A stretch of 40,168 bases of DNA from Clostridia bacterium (GCA_017404065.1 JAFRDB010000037.1:1-40168), one strand, 5' to 3'; shown: positions 8,523-15,621, counted from the first letter of the stretch. Numbers and translations are program-made. Notes: generated by a model from the sequence alone, not told the origin.

Positions 8523-8993
8523 TTATTCCTCCAGCAATGCTACCGCATACGCACTGATACCTTCCTCGCGGCCCTCAAAGCCGAGCCTTTCCGTCGTGGT
8601 CGCCTTTACGCTTACGCGGTTAATATCAACACCCATGTCCTCCGCCATATTCGAGCGCATCTTTTCTATATGCGGCATGAGCTTTGGTCTTTGCGCCGCT
8701 ACGGTTATATCTGCATTCCCTACCTTAAAGCCCGCCTCCGTTATTCTCTCAACAACGCGGCGCAAAATTATTCTGCTGTCCATTCCCTCATATTCATCAT
8801 CCGTGTCGGGGAAAAGTCTGCCGATATCGCCAAGCGCCGCCGCGCCTAAGAGCGCATCACACAGTGCGTGTATCGCCACATCCGCGTCCGAGTGTCCCAT
8901 AAGTCCCTTTGTATGCGGCACGTCCACGCCGCATATAACACAGCGCCGACCCTCTACGAGCTTATGCACATCGTAACCGAATCCTACTCTCAT
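8523..8993 (-). CDS. ispF: 2-C-methyl-D-erythritol 2,4-cyclodiphosphate synthase
   Basis: 156 residues, full length for IspF. It cyclises CDP-ME-2-phosphate to MEcPP in the MEP isoprenoid pathway. The zinc ligands are visible: D8 and H10 in GYDVHK and H42 in MGHSDADV. The C-terminal motif SVKATTTERLGFEGREEG is typical. The start overlaps the ispD stop as ATGA, so the two are translationally coupled. The stop is followed directly by repeat R1 copy A. Confidence 0.97.
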   Translation of the reverse strand: MRVGFGYDVHKLVEGRRCVICGVDVPHTKGLMGHSDADVAIHALCDALLGAAALGDIGRLFPDTDDEYEGMDSRIILRRVVERITEAGFKVGNADITVAAQRPKLMPHIEKMRSNMAEDMGVDINRVSVKATTTERLGFEGREEGISAYAVALLEE

Positions 8994-9676
8994 TTCAAGC
9001 TCCTCCTCTCAAGTATGCGCTCCCCGACAGCAATATCCTCCGGCGTCGTGAGCTTTATATTATCATACGAGCCTGCCGTAACGTGCACGGCGCGGCCGTA
9101 GCTTTCGAATACGGAACAATCATCAGTGACTGTTATTCCGTCATTCGCCGCGCGCTCGTGCAGCGCTTTTATCTCCTCAAGCGCAAACACCTGCGGCGTC
9201 TGTATCTGCACCGTTCTCTCGCGATCTATAGTAGCGGCTATGTTTCCCATCTCATCAATACTTTTAAGCGTATCCTTGACCTTTACGCCCAGCGCCGCCG
9301 CGCCGTATTTTATCGCGTCATCGGTTACCGCAACGATCTCCTCCTGAGTGATCAGACAACGCGCTCCGTCGTGAATCACGACAATATCACCCGTCGCGGC
9401 AAGGAGTCCGTTATATACCGAGTTCTGCCGCTCCGCGCCGCCCTCGACCATCGCTCCGAGCTTGGATATCCCGTCACGACTGACGATCTCTTTCATCCGG
9501 TCTATATCGCCCGCTCCCGTCACGACCACTATCTCGTCTATTGCGCCGCACCGCTCAAATGCATCGAGAGTTCTCGCAATTATCTCTCTTTTAGCAAGCG
9601 GTAAAAAAACCTTATTGATATCCGCGCCCATCCGCTTGCCGCGTCCGCCCGCGACAATGACCGCTGTTATCTTCAT
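8990..9676 (-). CDS. ispD: 2-C-methyl-D-erythritol 4-phosphate cytidylyltransferase
   Basis: 228 residues, full length. IspD couples MEP with CTP to give CDP-ME. It has the nucleotide-binding GGRGKRMGADINKVFLPL motif near the N-terminus, then the VIHDGARC motif and the TDDCSVFE motif with the acidic catalytic residues. ATG 9676 is preferred because GGAGGTGA lies 5-6 bases upstream and MKITAVIVAGG is the usual N-terminus; an upstream in-frame start at 9691 falls in the terminator T-run. It overlaps ispF by ATGA. A terminator lies between carD and this gene. Confidence 0.96.
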   Translation of the reverse strand: MKITAVIVAGGRGKRMGADINKVFLPLAKREIIARTLDAFERCGAIDEIVVVTGAGDIDRMKEIVSRDGISKLGAMVEGGAERQNSVYNGLLAATGDIVVIHDGARCLITQEEIVAVTDDAIKYGAAALGVKVKDTLKSIDEMGNIAATIDRERTVQIQTPQVFALEEIKALHERAANDGITVTDDCSVFESYGRAVHVTAGSYDNIKLTTPEDIAVGERILERRSLK

Positions 9677-9688
9677 CCGGTTCACCTC

Positions 9689-9728
9689 CAAAAAAGAACA
9701 GGCAAACTCCCGTTTCGAGACTTTGCCT
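9689..9728 (-). terminator. Intrinsic terminator/attenuator between carD and ispD
   Basis: On the - strand AGGCAAA pairs with TTTGCCT, with an inner GAG/CTC pairing, over 9700-9728, followed by GTTCTTTTTT (9699-9690). The T-run abuts the ispD ribosome binding site (9682-9689). Its position inside a same-strand gene cluster suggests partial termination lowering ispD/ispF expression relative to carD. Confidence 0.7.
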
Positions 9729-9733
9729 TTTCC

Positions 9734-10231
9734 TTATTTATCTGCATTTACAAGCTTCTCGACCGAATCGTCAAGAATAAGCTCAATGTCGCTTTCCTCC
9801 GCTACCTCCGACAGGATCAGCTCGCTTAATACTATCTGTCTTGCCGAGCCGAGCGTCTTTCTCTCGCTCGTGGACAGACCCTTGCGCTTTTCTCTGCACA
9901 TCAGCTCTTTAAGTACCCCCGCCACCTGATACAGGTCGCCTGATTTAAGCTTGACTATGTTCTCGCGCTGGCGCTTGTTCCAATTAGCATCCTCACCTAT
10001 CTCCTTGTCTCGGAAATACTCAAGCACCTTTTTTGCCTCGTCACGCGAAATAACGTCTCTGATGCCAATTTTTTCGCATCCGTCCACAGGAATATCGGAA
10101 ATCATATTGCCCACAGCAAAGCAGACAACGTAATAATCCCTTTTTACGCCGCCAAGCTCAATTTCTTTCATATCCTTGATCGTTCCGGCTCCATGCATAG
10201 GGTGCACAACCTTATCTCCGATGCTATACAT
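9734..10231 (-). CDS. carD: CarD-family RNA polymerase-binding transcription regulator
   Basis: 165 residues. The N-terminal about 60 residues form the CarD/TRCF Tudor-like RNA-polymerase-interaction domain (YSIGDKVVHPMHGAGTI, then YYVVCF). The rest is the helical DNA-binding domain with KVLEYFRD, NWNKRQRENIVKLKSGD and LSTSERKTLGSARQIVLSEL. CarD proteins bind RNA polymerase beta and stabilise open complexes at many promoters. Linkage to ispD-ispF is a common arrangement in Clostridia. GGAG lies upstream of the start. Transcribed from the promoter at 10281-10309, with a terminator right behind it. Confidence 0.93.
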   Translation of the reverse strand: MYSIGDKVVHPMHGAGTIKDMKEIELGGVKRDYYVVCFAVGNMISDIPVDGCEKIGIRDVISRDEAKKVLEYFRDKEIGEDANWNKRQRENIVKLKSGDLYQVAGVLKELMCREKRKGLSTSERKTLGSARQIVLSELILSEVAEESDIELILDDSVEKLVNADK

Positions 10232-10280
10232 GCCTTTACCGCTCCTATTCTTAAATTTTCCGATACTCCAACTTATCTAT

Positions 10281-10309
10281 ATTATACCACAACAGCCGTA
10301 AAAAGTCAA
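10281..10309 (-). promoter_or_regulatory. Promoter of carD-ispD-ispF-HAD
   Basis: - strand TTGACT (10304-10309) and TATAAT (10281-10286) with a 17-base spacer ending in TGTGG. It lies about 50 bases upstream of carD. Strong match to the housekeeping consensus. Confidence 0.85.
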
Positions 10310-10398
10310 ACGGTTATTTTATCACAAGATTAACAGAAATGCAAGAGATTTTTTGGGGAAATTTTTAGAAATTCAGAGTTTTTTTCGCAGCGTCGTTT

Positions 10399-11130
10399 TT
10401 ATACCAATATCAGGAGCTTTATGACCGCAAGAGACTCGCGCAGATAGCAAGGCATCAGGTTATACCACTGCAAGCCCGCGTGCAAGTGCTTCACATCCTT
10501 AAAGCCTTCATTTTTCGCAATACGCACGCTTCGGTATATGTGGAAGTTATTTGTTATGACCGCTACGCTGTACTCATCGCCAAACCGGTTATCAAGAATG
10601 ACCTTAGAAAATTTCATGTTCTCATTCGTTGAGGTCGCATTTTCCTCCTTGAGAACGCTCTCCGGCTTCACGCCCTTCTCCAGCAGATATTTCTCCATCG
10701 CCTCCGCCTCGGTCACAGTTTCCTGAAAGCCCCTGCCGCCGGTCACGACTATAACCGCTTCCGGATTTTTTTCATGGTATTCCAGCGCCTTGTCCAATCT
10801 CTGCTTTAACGGCAGGCTTACGCGGTCCCCATGCACACCCGCACCCAATACTATCACAGCGTCCTCGTTATAGCTGACGGTATCATGCACGCCCTGATAC
10901 GCTATAAAGCCTACAAGAACAGCTTCAACGCAAAGCGCAGCGATCACTATCTTCTCTATAACGCGCATTGCTCCATGCTGATCTAATCGCTTATAGAATA
11001 AGCCGTATATAAAAAGCACTGCCCCCAAAGCAAGTATCATTACGATACCGACATTGAAATTAGACATCAGAGAAAGAACAATGCCGTATACTATCAGCAC
11101 GGCTCCCAAAAACGCAAATAATTTTTTCAT
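10399..11130 (-). CDS. YdcF/SanA-like DUF218 membrane protein
   Basis: 243 residues. Three N-terminal membrane segments (about 4-25, 28-47 and 62-82) are followed by a DUF218 domain: DAVIVLGAGVHGDRVSLPL, then VIVVTGGRG, then ENATSTNENMKFSK and a VAVITNNFHIYRS motif. This family includes E. coli SanA, YdcF and ElyC, linked to envelope integrity and lipid-carrier metabolism; the reaction is not established. ATG 11130 is chosen because GGAGGTG lies 5 bases upstream; a longer frame to 11232 runs through an untranslated leader with a hairpin. The gene has its own promoter at 11271-11299. Confidence 0.85.
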   Translation of the reverse strand: MKKLFAFLGAVLIVYGIVLSLMSNFNVGIVMILALGAVLFIYGLFYKRLDQHGAMRVIEKIVIAALCVEAVLVGFIAYQGVHDTVSYNEDAVIVLGAGVHGDRVSLPLKQRLDKALEYHEKNPEAVIVVTGGRGFQETVTEAEAMEKYLLEKGVKPESVLKEENATSTNENMKFSKVILDNRFGDEYSVAVITNNFHIYRSVRIAKNEGFKDVKHLHAGLQWYNLMPCYLRESLAVIKLLILV

Positions 11131-11229
11131 AAGCACCTCCGGAATTTTTGATTTATACCAATAATAACACAGAAATATAAATTTTCTATAAACTTTCAAT
11201 GAGTTTTCTTTCAGCATTATGGCTTCTTT

Positions 11230-11269
11230 CATTGAAAACCAGCGGTAGCATTACCGTTCTTTTTCAATG
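11230..11269 (-). promoter_or_regulatory. Hairpin in the leader of the DUF218 gene
   Basis: CATTGAAAA (11230-11238) pairs with TTTTCAATG (11261-11269), and inside it CGGTA pairs with TACCG around GCAT. It starts about 2 bases downstream of the -10 box, so it would be at the extreme 5' end of the transcript, where such hairpins can protect mRNA. No known riboswitch motif seen. Confidence 0.45.
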
Positions 11270-11270
11270 T

Positions 11271-11299
11271 ATTATACGCTAAATATAGTCAAATGTAAA
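11271..11299 (-). promoter_or_regulatory. Promoter of the DUF218 gene
   Basis: - strand TTTACA (11294-11299) and TATAAT (11271-11276), spacer 17. An overlapping TTGACT is too close (10 bases) to serve as the -35. The leader would be about 135 bases. Confidence 0.65.
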
Positions 11300-11387
11300 T
11301 ACTTTTCAGAAAAAGACTTTAATGTTGTGATTGAATACTTTATGTGTTTTATAAAATCTATTTTTTTAAATTATTTTCATTTTTCTG

Positions 11388-11416
11388 TTGAAATCTGCGT
11401 CAATGCGTGGTAGAAT
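11388..11416 (+). promoter_or_regulatory. Promoter of the structured RNA at 11421
   Basis: TTGAAA (11388-11393) and TAGAAT (11411-11416), spacer 17 ending GCGTGG. The predicted start of transcription, about 7 bases downstream, coincides with the first base pairs of the closing helix of the RNA. Confidence 0.7.
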
Positions 11417-11420
11417 AAAG

Positions 11421-11690
11421 ATACCACATTTTTCATTGCTGTATGATATTATCGTATAGCACTATAACTTAATATATAGACTGCGGGTATTTCATTGGGA
11501 ATAGTCTTTATCTTGATATGTTGCAAAAGTTTGTGTTTGTAAAAAATGCAGGCTTCATATATAGAAATACTTTTGCTTTAATGTCAAGAAAGCATTTGTT
11601 ATAGTGTTTCGATATGGCAATGAAAATGTGTGGTAACATTAATCAAGGCTGCGTTTTTATGCGTGGCATTGATATGTGCCACGCTTTTTT
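11421..11690 (+). ncRNA. Candidate structured RNA or leader of unknown class
   Basis: No protein frame is evident. The closing helix pairs 11422-11439 with 11617-11635, about 18 bp with one bulge. A large internal loop follows, then CACTATAAC (11460-11468) pairs with GTTATAGTG (11598-11606). Inside are two arms: AGACT/AGTCT (11478-11507), and a long arm with CTTGATAT/ATGTCAAG plus GCAAAAGT/ACTTTTGC (11512-11588). A terminator ends the unit at 11661-11690. The shape of closing stem, large bubble and inner stem recalls 6S RNA, but I see no decisive 6S sequence. A terminating leader of the 11771 lipoprotein gene is the alternative. Confidence 0.6.
11661..11690 (+). terminator. Terminator of the 11421 RNA
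   Basis: GCGTGGCA (11661-11668) pairs with TGCCACGC (11677-11684) around an 8-base loop, followed by six T. It lies 80 bases upstream of the lipoprotein ATG, so it either ends an RNA gene or works as an attenuator. Confidence 0.85.
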
Positions 11691-11770
11691 AATGCGAAAC
11701 TAAGTAAAGGAGGTAAAAGGCTCACCGCAAGCCATAAAATTGCAAATCACACGGAAAGGGAAATGAAGAT

Positions 11771-12430
11771 ATGAAAAAAATATTATTAGTATTATTAACT
11801 TTAGTTGTAAGCTTTTCTGTTTCCTCTTGTGGGAAAGAATCAAAAGAAGAAATAAAGAATAGGGCAGAAAACTACACTGAATTTATTGAAAAAAATGGCG
11901 GAGTAAATAATATCGCAGATGCTAAGCAAAAGCTTGTGGGCAAGTATTTTTATTGCACCGGAACTGTTAGCGATATATATGAAGATTACACTTTAATATC
12001 TGGGATTAAGGTTTATTTGTCAAAAGACGAACTAGCTTCTGTTAAGGATGGTACTTTCGTGTCTTTTGTCGGCAAAATTGATTCTGTAGAGTCTGCGGAA
12101 ATAACGATTGAAGGCACTACTATTCAAACTTATTACAAAGTTATGAAGAATGCTTATCTAATCAATAACAAGTATACTGTTTCCGGAACTATTGAAGGAT
12201 TCTATAATGATATTGGTAAGCACTATGGTGATGCTAGCTATGGAATTATTACTGCCGAAATTGAAGGTGAGTCAAAAAAAATAGGGGTTGCCATTCCTAA
12301 AGGTGACTATGGAAAATATCCAACAGGGACAGAGATCAAAGCAGTGGGTGAATTAACACCGCTCGACTCAGTGACAAAAAAGCACACAAAGGCAGAGTTT
12401 TTGATGCTTAAGCCGGAATATATGGATTAA
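11771..12430 (+). CDS. Lipoprotein with two OB-fold-like (tRNA_anti-like) repeats
   Basis: 219 residues. The signal peptide ends in lipobox VSSC, so the mature protein is lipid-anchored. Two beta-rich segments follow: about residues 50-128 (GKYFYCTGTVSDIYED, then FVSFVGKID and YYKVMKNAYLI) and about 130-215 (NKYTVSGTIEGFYN, then TEIKAVGEL and AEFLMLKPE). Both resemble the OB-fold tRNA_anti-like domain found in secreted Firmicute lipoproteins. Function unknown. A weak GGAAAGGG precedes the ATG, while a perfect AAAGGAGGT lies about 57 bases upstream with no frame attached. The gene is clearly more AT-rich than its neighbours and may have been acquired. Confidence 0.75.
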   Translation: MKKILLVLLTLVVSFSVSSCGKESKEEIKNRAENYTEFIEKNGGVNNIADAKQKLVGKYFYCTGTVSDIYEDYTLISGIKVYLSKDELASVKDGTFVSFVGKIDSVESAEITIEGTTIQTYYKVMKNAYLINNKYTVSGTIEGFYNDIGKHYGDASYGIITAEIEGESKKIGVAIPKGDYGKYPTGTEIKAVGELTPLDSVTKKHTKAEFLMLKPEYMD

Positions 12431-12693
12431 AACAACAATCAGTAATAATCCAAAGAGTAACTATTATTAACTAATTAATCTTTTAGATTAATGGTATATC
12501 ACATTGACATACAGAGACAAGGAAATCCATCACGCATTGACTTGTACACTTTGTGGCGAAGGATTGCTTGTACATTTTCTGGCGAAAAGTTGTACATTTT
12601 ACTTGACTTTTCACATTTTACGCTTTTGGAAATGGAATAAAATAAAATAGTACAAGAAAAGTACCATTTGCGGCGGCGGAAGGGCATAAAAAA
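12431..12693. other. AT-rich intergenic stretch with short direct repeats
   Basis: No gene seen. It holds a weak hairpin (TTAATCT/AGATTAA, 12475-12491) after the lipoprotein gene, the direct-repeat cluster at 12541-12603 and an A/T-rich tail. Confidence 0.5.
12541..12603. repeat. Direct-repeat cluster, possible insertion-sequence end remnant
   Basis: Two 20-mers, at 12541-12560 and 12567-12586, match at 18 of 20 positions (CTTGTACA then a T-rich stretch then TGGCGAA). A third partial copy, TTGTACATTTT, starts at 12590. Repeated short boxes of this kind occur at the ends of some insertion sequences such as the IS21 family. No transposase frame is present. Confidence 0.55.
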
Positions 12694-12715
12694 GAGCCTG
12701 CCGATCGGCAGGCTC
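12686..12715 (-). terminator. Terminator closing the large division/shape gene cluster
   Basis: GAGCCTGCCGA/TCGGCAGGCTC (12694-12715) is a perfect palindrome followed on the - strand by seven T (12693-12687). It lies just 8 bases past the last small gene. Confidence 0.9.
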
Positions 12716-12723
12716 CCCGTATG

Positions 12724-12849
12724 TTATTTTTCTTCCTTATAGTCGATATGCTTATCCCAGAAATGGAAGCCTATCATAAGAAGATAAATGGCTACCGCAT
12801 AGAAGAACGTAAACGCCATCAGGGGAACGGAGAATTCTTTATTCTTCAT
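12724..12849 (-). CDS. Small single-pass membrane protein, 41 residues
   Basis: It begins MKNKEFSVPLMAFTFF, has one hydrophobic helix (about residues 6-30) and a charged tail ending DYKEEK. It starts 13 bases after the rubrerythrin stop and ends 8 bases before the cluster terminator, which fits a real small gene rather than chance. The ribosome binding site (AGAGAACGG) is weak, so translation may be coupled to the upstream gene. No family recognised; a small partner of the membrane or of an oxidative-stress function is only a guess. Confidence 0.55.
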   Translation of the reverse strand: MKNKEFSVPLMAFTFFYAVAIYLLMIGFHFWDKHIDYKEEK

Positions 12850-12862
12850 CTTACCGTTCTCT

Positions 12863-13477
12863 TTATACAAGACCGAGCTTCTTTGCGATATTTTCGAGCT
12901 TCTTCTCGAACGCTTCCATTCTGAGCTCTTCTGCGAAATAACGGTTGAGTAAGCCCTCGAATGACTTGCCGTGTCTTGCCTCGTCCTTTGCCATTTCATG
13001 AACTGTGTCATGAATAGCATCGTAGCCGAGCTCCTTTGCGCGCTTTGCAAGCTCCAGCTTGCCCGCGGTCGCGCCGCACTCTGCCTCTGCTCTTACTCTC
13101 AGGTTTTCCTTTGTTGACGGTGATACTACCTCACCCAAAAGCTCGGCAAAGCGTGCCGCATGGTCAGCCTCCTCGTATGCAGCTCTCATATAGTAGTCGC
13201 CTACCTCCGGATAACCCTCTCTGAACGCTGCACGTGCCATTGCTATGTACATGCCTACCTCACAGCACTCGCCTTCAAAGTTGGACTTTAAGCCCTCGTA
13301 AACGTCATCCTCGATCTGCCCCTTTGCGCCCACACCAATAACGTGCTCGCAAACAAAGTTCAGTTCGCCCTCTTGCTTTATAAACTTCTCGCCGGGCACA
13401 TTGCATACCGGACACTTCTCCGGCGGAGCATCTCCCGCGTGAACGTATCCGCATACCGGACATACATATTTAGCCAT
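12863..13477 (-). CDS. Reverse rubrerythrin (N-terminal rubredoxin plus ferritin-like diiron domain)
   Basis: 204 residues. An N-terminal rubredoxin-type centre (C6-x2-C9 and C22-x2-C25) is followed by a four-helix diiron domain with [28 protein letters not shown] and [11 protein letters not shown] supplying Glu and His ligands. Classical rubrerythrin has the rubredoxin at the C-terminus; this order is that of reverse rubrerythrins, which reduce hydrogen peroxide and oxygen in Clostridia. Cytoplasmic. AAGGAGGAA precedes the start. A short hairpin (13510-13525) lies between mgsA and this gene. It may have extra expression control given its stress role, though no separate promoter is clear. Confidence 0.92.
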   Translation of the reverse strand: MAKYVCPVCGYVHAGDAPPEKCPVCNVPGEKFIKQEGELNFVCEHVIGVGAKGQIEDDVYEGLKSNFEGECCEVGMYIAMARAAFREGYPEVGDYYMRAAYEEADHAARFAELLGEVVSPSTKENLRVRAEAECGATAGKLELAKRAKELGYDAIHDTVHEMAKDEARHGKSFEGLLNRYFAEELRMEAFEKKLENIAKKLGLV

Positions 13478-13509
13478 AATCAGTTCCTCCTTAAATTAAT
13501 ATATGAATT

Positions 13510-13525
13510 ACCGATCAGCATCGGT
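13510..13525 (-). promoter_or_regulatory. Short hairpin between mgsA and rubrerythrin
   Basis: ACCGAT pairs with ATCGGT around CAGC. No T-run follows on the - strand, so it is more likely an mRNA-processing or stability element than a terminator. Confidence 0.35.
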
Positions 13526-13532
13526 CCTTCTA

Positions 13533-13937
13533 TCACTTTTTTGGGTTTACGATGTCGCGCCAATCAAGATCGCCGCGCTCAAGTCCATGAATAAGCACCT
13601 CTGCGGTCGCAAGATTGGTCGCGATAGGTATATTATGCATATCGCACAGTCTGAGCAGAGAAAAAACATCCGGTTCATAGCTCTCAGCATCCAAAGGATT
13701 GCGGAAGAAGATCACCAAATCTATCTCATTATATGCGATCCTTGCGCCGATTTGCTGGTCACCGCCCTGCGGTCCCGACAAGAATTTGTATACATTAAGC
13801 CCTGTGCCTTCATTTACAAGCTTTCCTGTGGTTCCCGTTGCATACAGAGCGTGTTTTTCCAGGATGCCCTTGTATGCTATGCAAAACTGCACCATCAGCT
13901 CCTTCTTCTTGTCATGTGCTATTAATGCTATATTCAT
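13533..13937 (-). CDS. mgsA: Methylglyoxal synthase
   Basis: 134 residues, full length. It converts dihydroxyacetone phosphate to methylglyoxal and phosphate, bypassing lower glycolysis. Family motifs: [28 protein letters not shown] with the catalytic Asp, and a YEPDV segment near the C-terminus, then [12 protein letters not shown]. Compared with the E. coli and B. subtilis enzymes, the segment [15 protein letters not shown] has Asn where they have Asp after FFW/FLR, and Tyr where they have His before (D/E)PDV. These may be lineage-typical. Placement behind minD is the normal Clostridial order. The start follows AAAGGAG. Confidence 0.92.
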   Translation of the reverse strand: MNIALIAHDKKKELMVQFCIAYKGILEKHALYATGTTGKLVNEGTGLNVYKFLSGPQGGDQQIGARIAYNEIDLVIFFRNPLDAESYEPDVFSLLRLCDMHNIPIATNLATAEVLIHGLERGDLDWRDIVNPKK

Positions 13938-13964
13938 TTGATACGCTCCTTTCTTGCGATACTG

Positions 13965-14762
13965 TCAACTTCTTGAAAACAGGCTTTTTATTTTTGCCAA
14001 TAAACCTTTTTTTTCGCTATCAAAGTTCATCATACGGACATCAATGCCCATCAACCTTGCTGAAATATTCTTTATCGCCATACCCGCTCCGAATTTGTCC
14101 GGATCGAGCAGCGGCTTGCCCTTCGACATCGATTCCGTGACCGCTTCATCCTCAGGGATAAGCCCGAGTATCGGTATCGATAAAACGTCAACACAATCAT
14201 CAACGTTCATAAATATCTTTTTTTCTATAAGTCCGGCATCAAGTCTGTTCAGCACCAGTCTTATCGTCTCAATGCCGCATTCCTCAAGCTCGGCCACGAC
14301 CCTGTCCGCATCGCGCAGCGACGAGCTTTCCGGAAGTGATACTATTATCGCTTCGTCGGCATACTTCGCCGCAAACATAAATCCATCGCCCATTCCGGCC
14401 GGAGCGTCTGCCAGCACAAAATCAAATCGGTTTTTCAGACTCTCCCAGAATCCGGCGGTACGCTCTTCGTCGAAATCCGCAGTCAGAGCCGACTGAGGCG
14501 CGGCTACGAAATACAGATTTTCATTCTCCGTATTTTTTATCAGCACATCGTCAAGCGCCGCTGTTCCGTTTATGTAGTCCGAATAGTCGTAAACGATGCT
14601 ACTCTCCATACCGAGAGCCAGATCCAGGTTGCGAAATCCTGCATCCGCATCCACAAGCACCGTAAGCTGTCCTTCCGCGGCAAGCCTCGCGCCTATATGC
14701 GACGTGAATGTTGTTTTACCGGTACCTCCCTTGCCGGAGGCAACAATAATAATTTTACCCAT
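13965..14762 (-). CDS. minD: Septum-site-determining ATPase MinD
   Basis: 265 residues. Deviant Walker A motif GKGGTGKTT at residues 10-18, switch motifs DADAGFRNLDLALG and LADAPAG, and a C-terminal amphipathic membrane-targeting helix (GLLAKIKSLFSRS). MinD binds the membrane with ATP and recruits MinC to block FtsZ assembly away from midcell. It begins 7 bases after minC with no clear ribosome binding site, so translation is probably coupled. No minE follows, which is unusual beside a MinCD pair in this gene order. Confidence 0.95.
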   Translation of the reverse strand: MGKIIIVASGKGGTGKTTFTSHIGARLAAEGQLTVLVDADAGFRNLDLALGMESSIVYDYSDYINGTAALDDVLIKNTENENLYFVAAPQSALTADFDEERTAGFWESLKNRFDFVLADAPAGMGDGFMFAAKYADEAIIVSLPESSSLRDADRVVAELEECGIETIRLVLNRLDAGLIEKKIFMNVDDCVDVLSIPILGLIPEDEAVTESMSKGKPLLDPDKFGAGMAIKNISARLMGIDVRMMNFDSEKKGLLAKIKSLFSRS

Positions 14763-14769
14763 AACATTA

Positions 14770-15621
14770 TTATATCATATTTTTCGGATTTGTAAAGGTT
14801 TGAATTGTAAAATTATCAACAACAATTTTGTTGTTTTTGACCAACGCCACCGCCGAAAACTCTGTTTCTTGCGGTTCTTCGAGTGTTTCCTCCTGCTCCC
14901 TGGCGTGCTTTAGCTTTCCGAAAAATCCGCGTTTTGCCTCTTCCTTCTTCTGCTCAGGCTCAGGCGGAGTCTCTTCATATATAAATTCCTTCCTGTAGTC
15001 CGATATCTTTATAAGCTCAGGATGCATATCCATCGCAAGTATATATGATCCGTTATGTCCGTTACATCCGGCATGTGCCTTACCATACAGCCCGCCGATA
15101 ACAATAATATTGCCGATCGCGATAAGCTCCGCTCCCTCCTCCACGCTACCTAAAAGGATCAGATGTCCGTCTGAGCGGATCGTCATGCCGGTTTTAACAA
15201 AGCCTTCATACATACGCGCGCGATTTGAACGAAATACCGAATAGAACTCCTTTTCCGCCGCCGGTCTGTCCTCTTTATGCTCTGTTACCCTCTCCGCAGG
15301 ATGCTCGCCGCTTACCTTTTCCTTATACTCCACTATCCAGTCATTAGACGGAGCCGCCTTAGGCTCGTCGCTTACAAAGCTGACCTTACTCAGAGGCAGC
15401 AGCCTTTTAAGCAGCTCTGTGAGCCGCGCCTTTTCTCCCGGGCTGAAATCTCTGCCGTCAAACTTGACGCTGCAGTTGCCGTCACCGAAAAACGCCTTGT
15501 TCTCTATTATTTTATTCTCAAGAATATAAACGATCTCATAAATATCCGCCTTGGCGTCTATATTGATCTTAACTCCATCGCCGACGCCCTTGAACCGAAC
15601 AAGCTCTTTTTTCGATGCCAT
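14770..15621 (-). CDS. minC: Septum-site-determining protein MinC
   Basis: 283 residues, against about 220-230 for most MinC. The N-terminal FtsZ-inhibiting domain spans about 1-85. The C-terminal beta-helix starts about 130 (GFVKTGMTIRSDGHLILLGSVEEGAELIAIGN then GGLYGKAHAG) and has the RSG-like turn replaced by KTGMTIRSDG. Between the last full coil (ELIKISDYRKEFIY) and the final strand (VALVKNNKIVVDNF) there is a charged, Glu/Lys-rich insert of about 45 residues. This insert is the reason for the extra length. It lies 24 bases after PBP2 and just before minD. Confidence 0.9.
   Translation of the reverse strand: MASKKELVRFKGVGDGVKINIDAKADIYEIVYILENKIIENKAFFGDGNCSVKFDGRDFSPGEKARLTELLKRLLPLSKVSFVSDEPKAAPSNDWIVEYKEKVSGEHPAERVTEHKEDRPAAEKEFYSVFRSNRARMYEGFVKTGMTIRSDGHLILLGSVEEGAELIAIGNIIVIGGLYGKAHAGCNGHNGSYILAMDMHPELIKISDYRKEFIYEETPPEPEQKKEEAKRGFFGKLKHAREQEETLEEPQETEFSAVALVKNNKIVVDNFTIQTFTNPKNMI

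Noticed and set aside
11421-11690. T-box or SAM riboswitch ahead of the lipoprotein gene
   Set aside because: GTGGTAAC near the end only loosely resembles the T-box; there is no specifier stem or antiterminator with ACCGCG, and no SAM core.
12541-12603. CRISPR array
   Set aside because: Only two full repeats, 6-base spacing, no cas genes.
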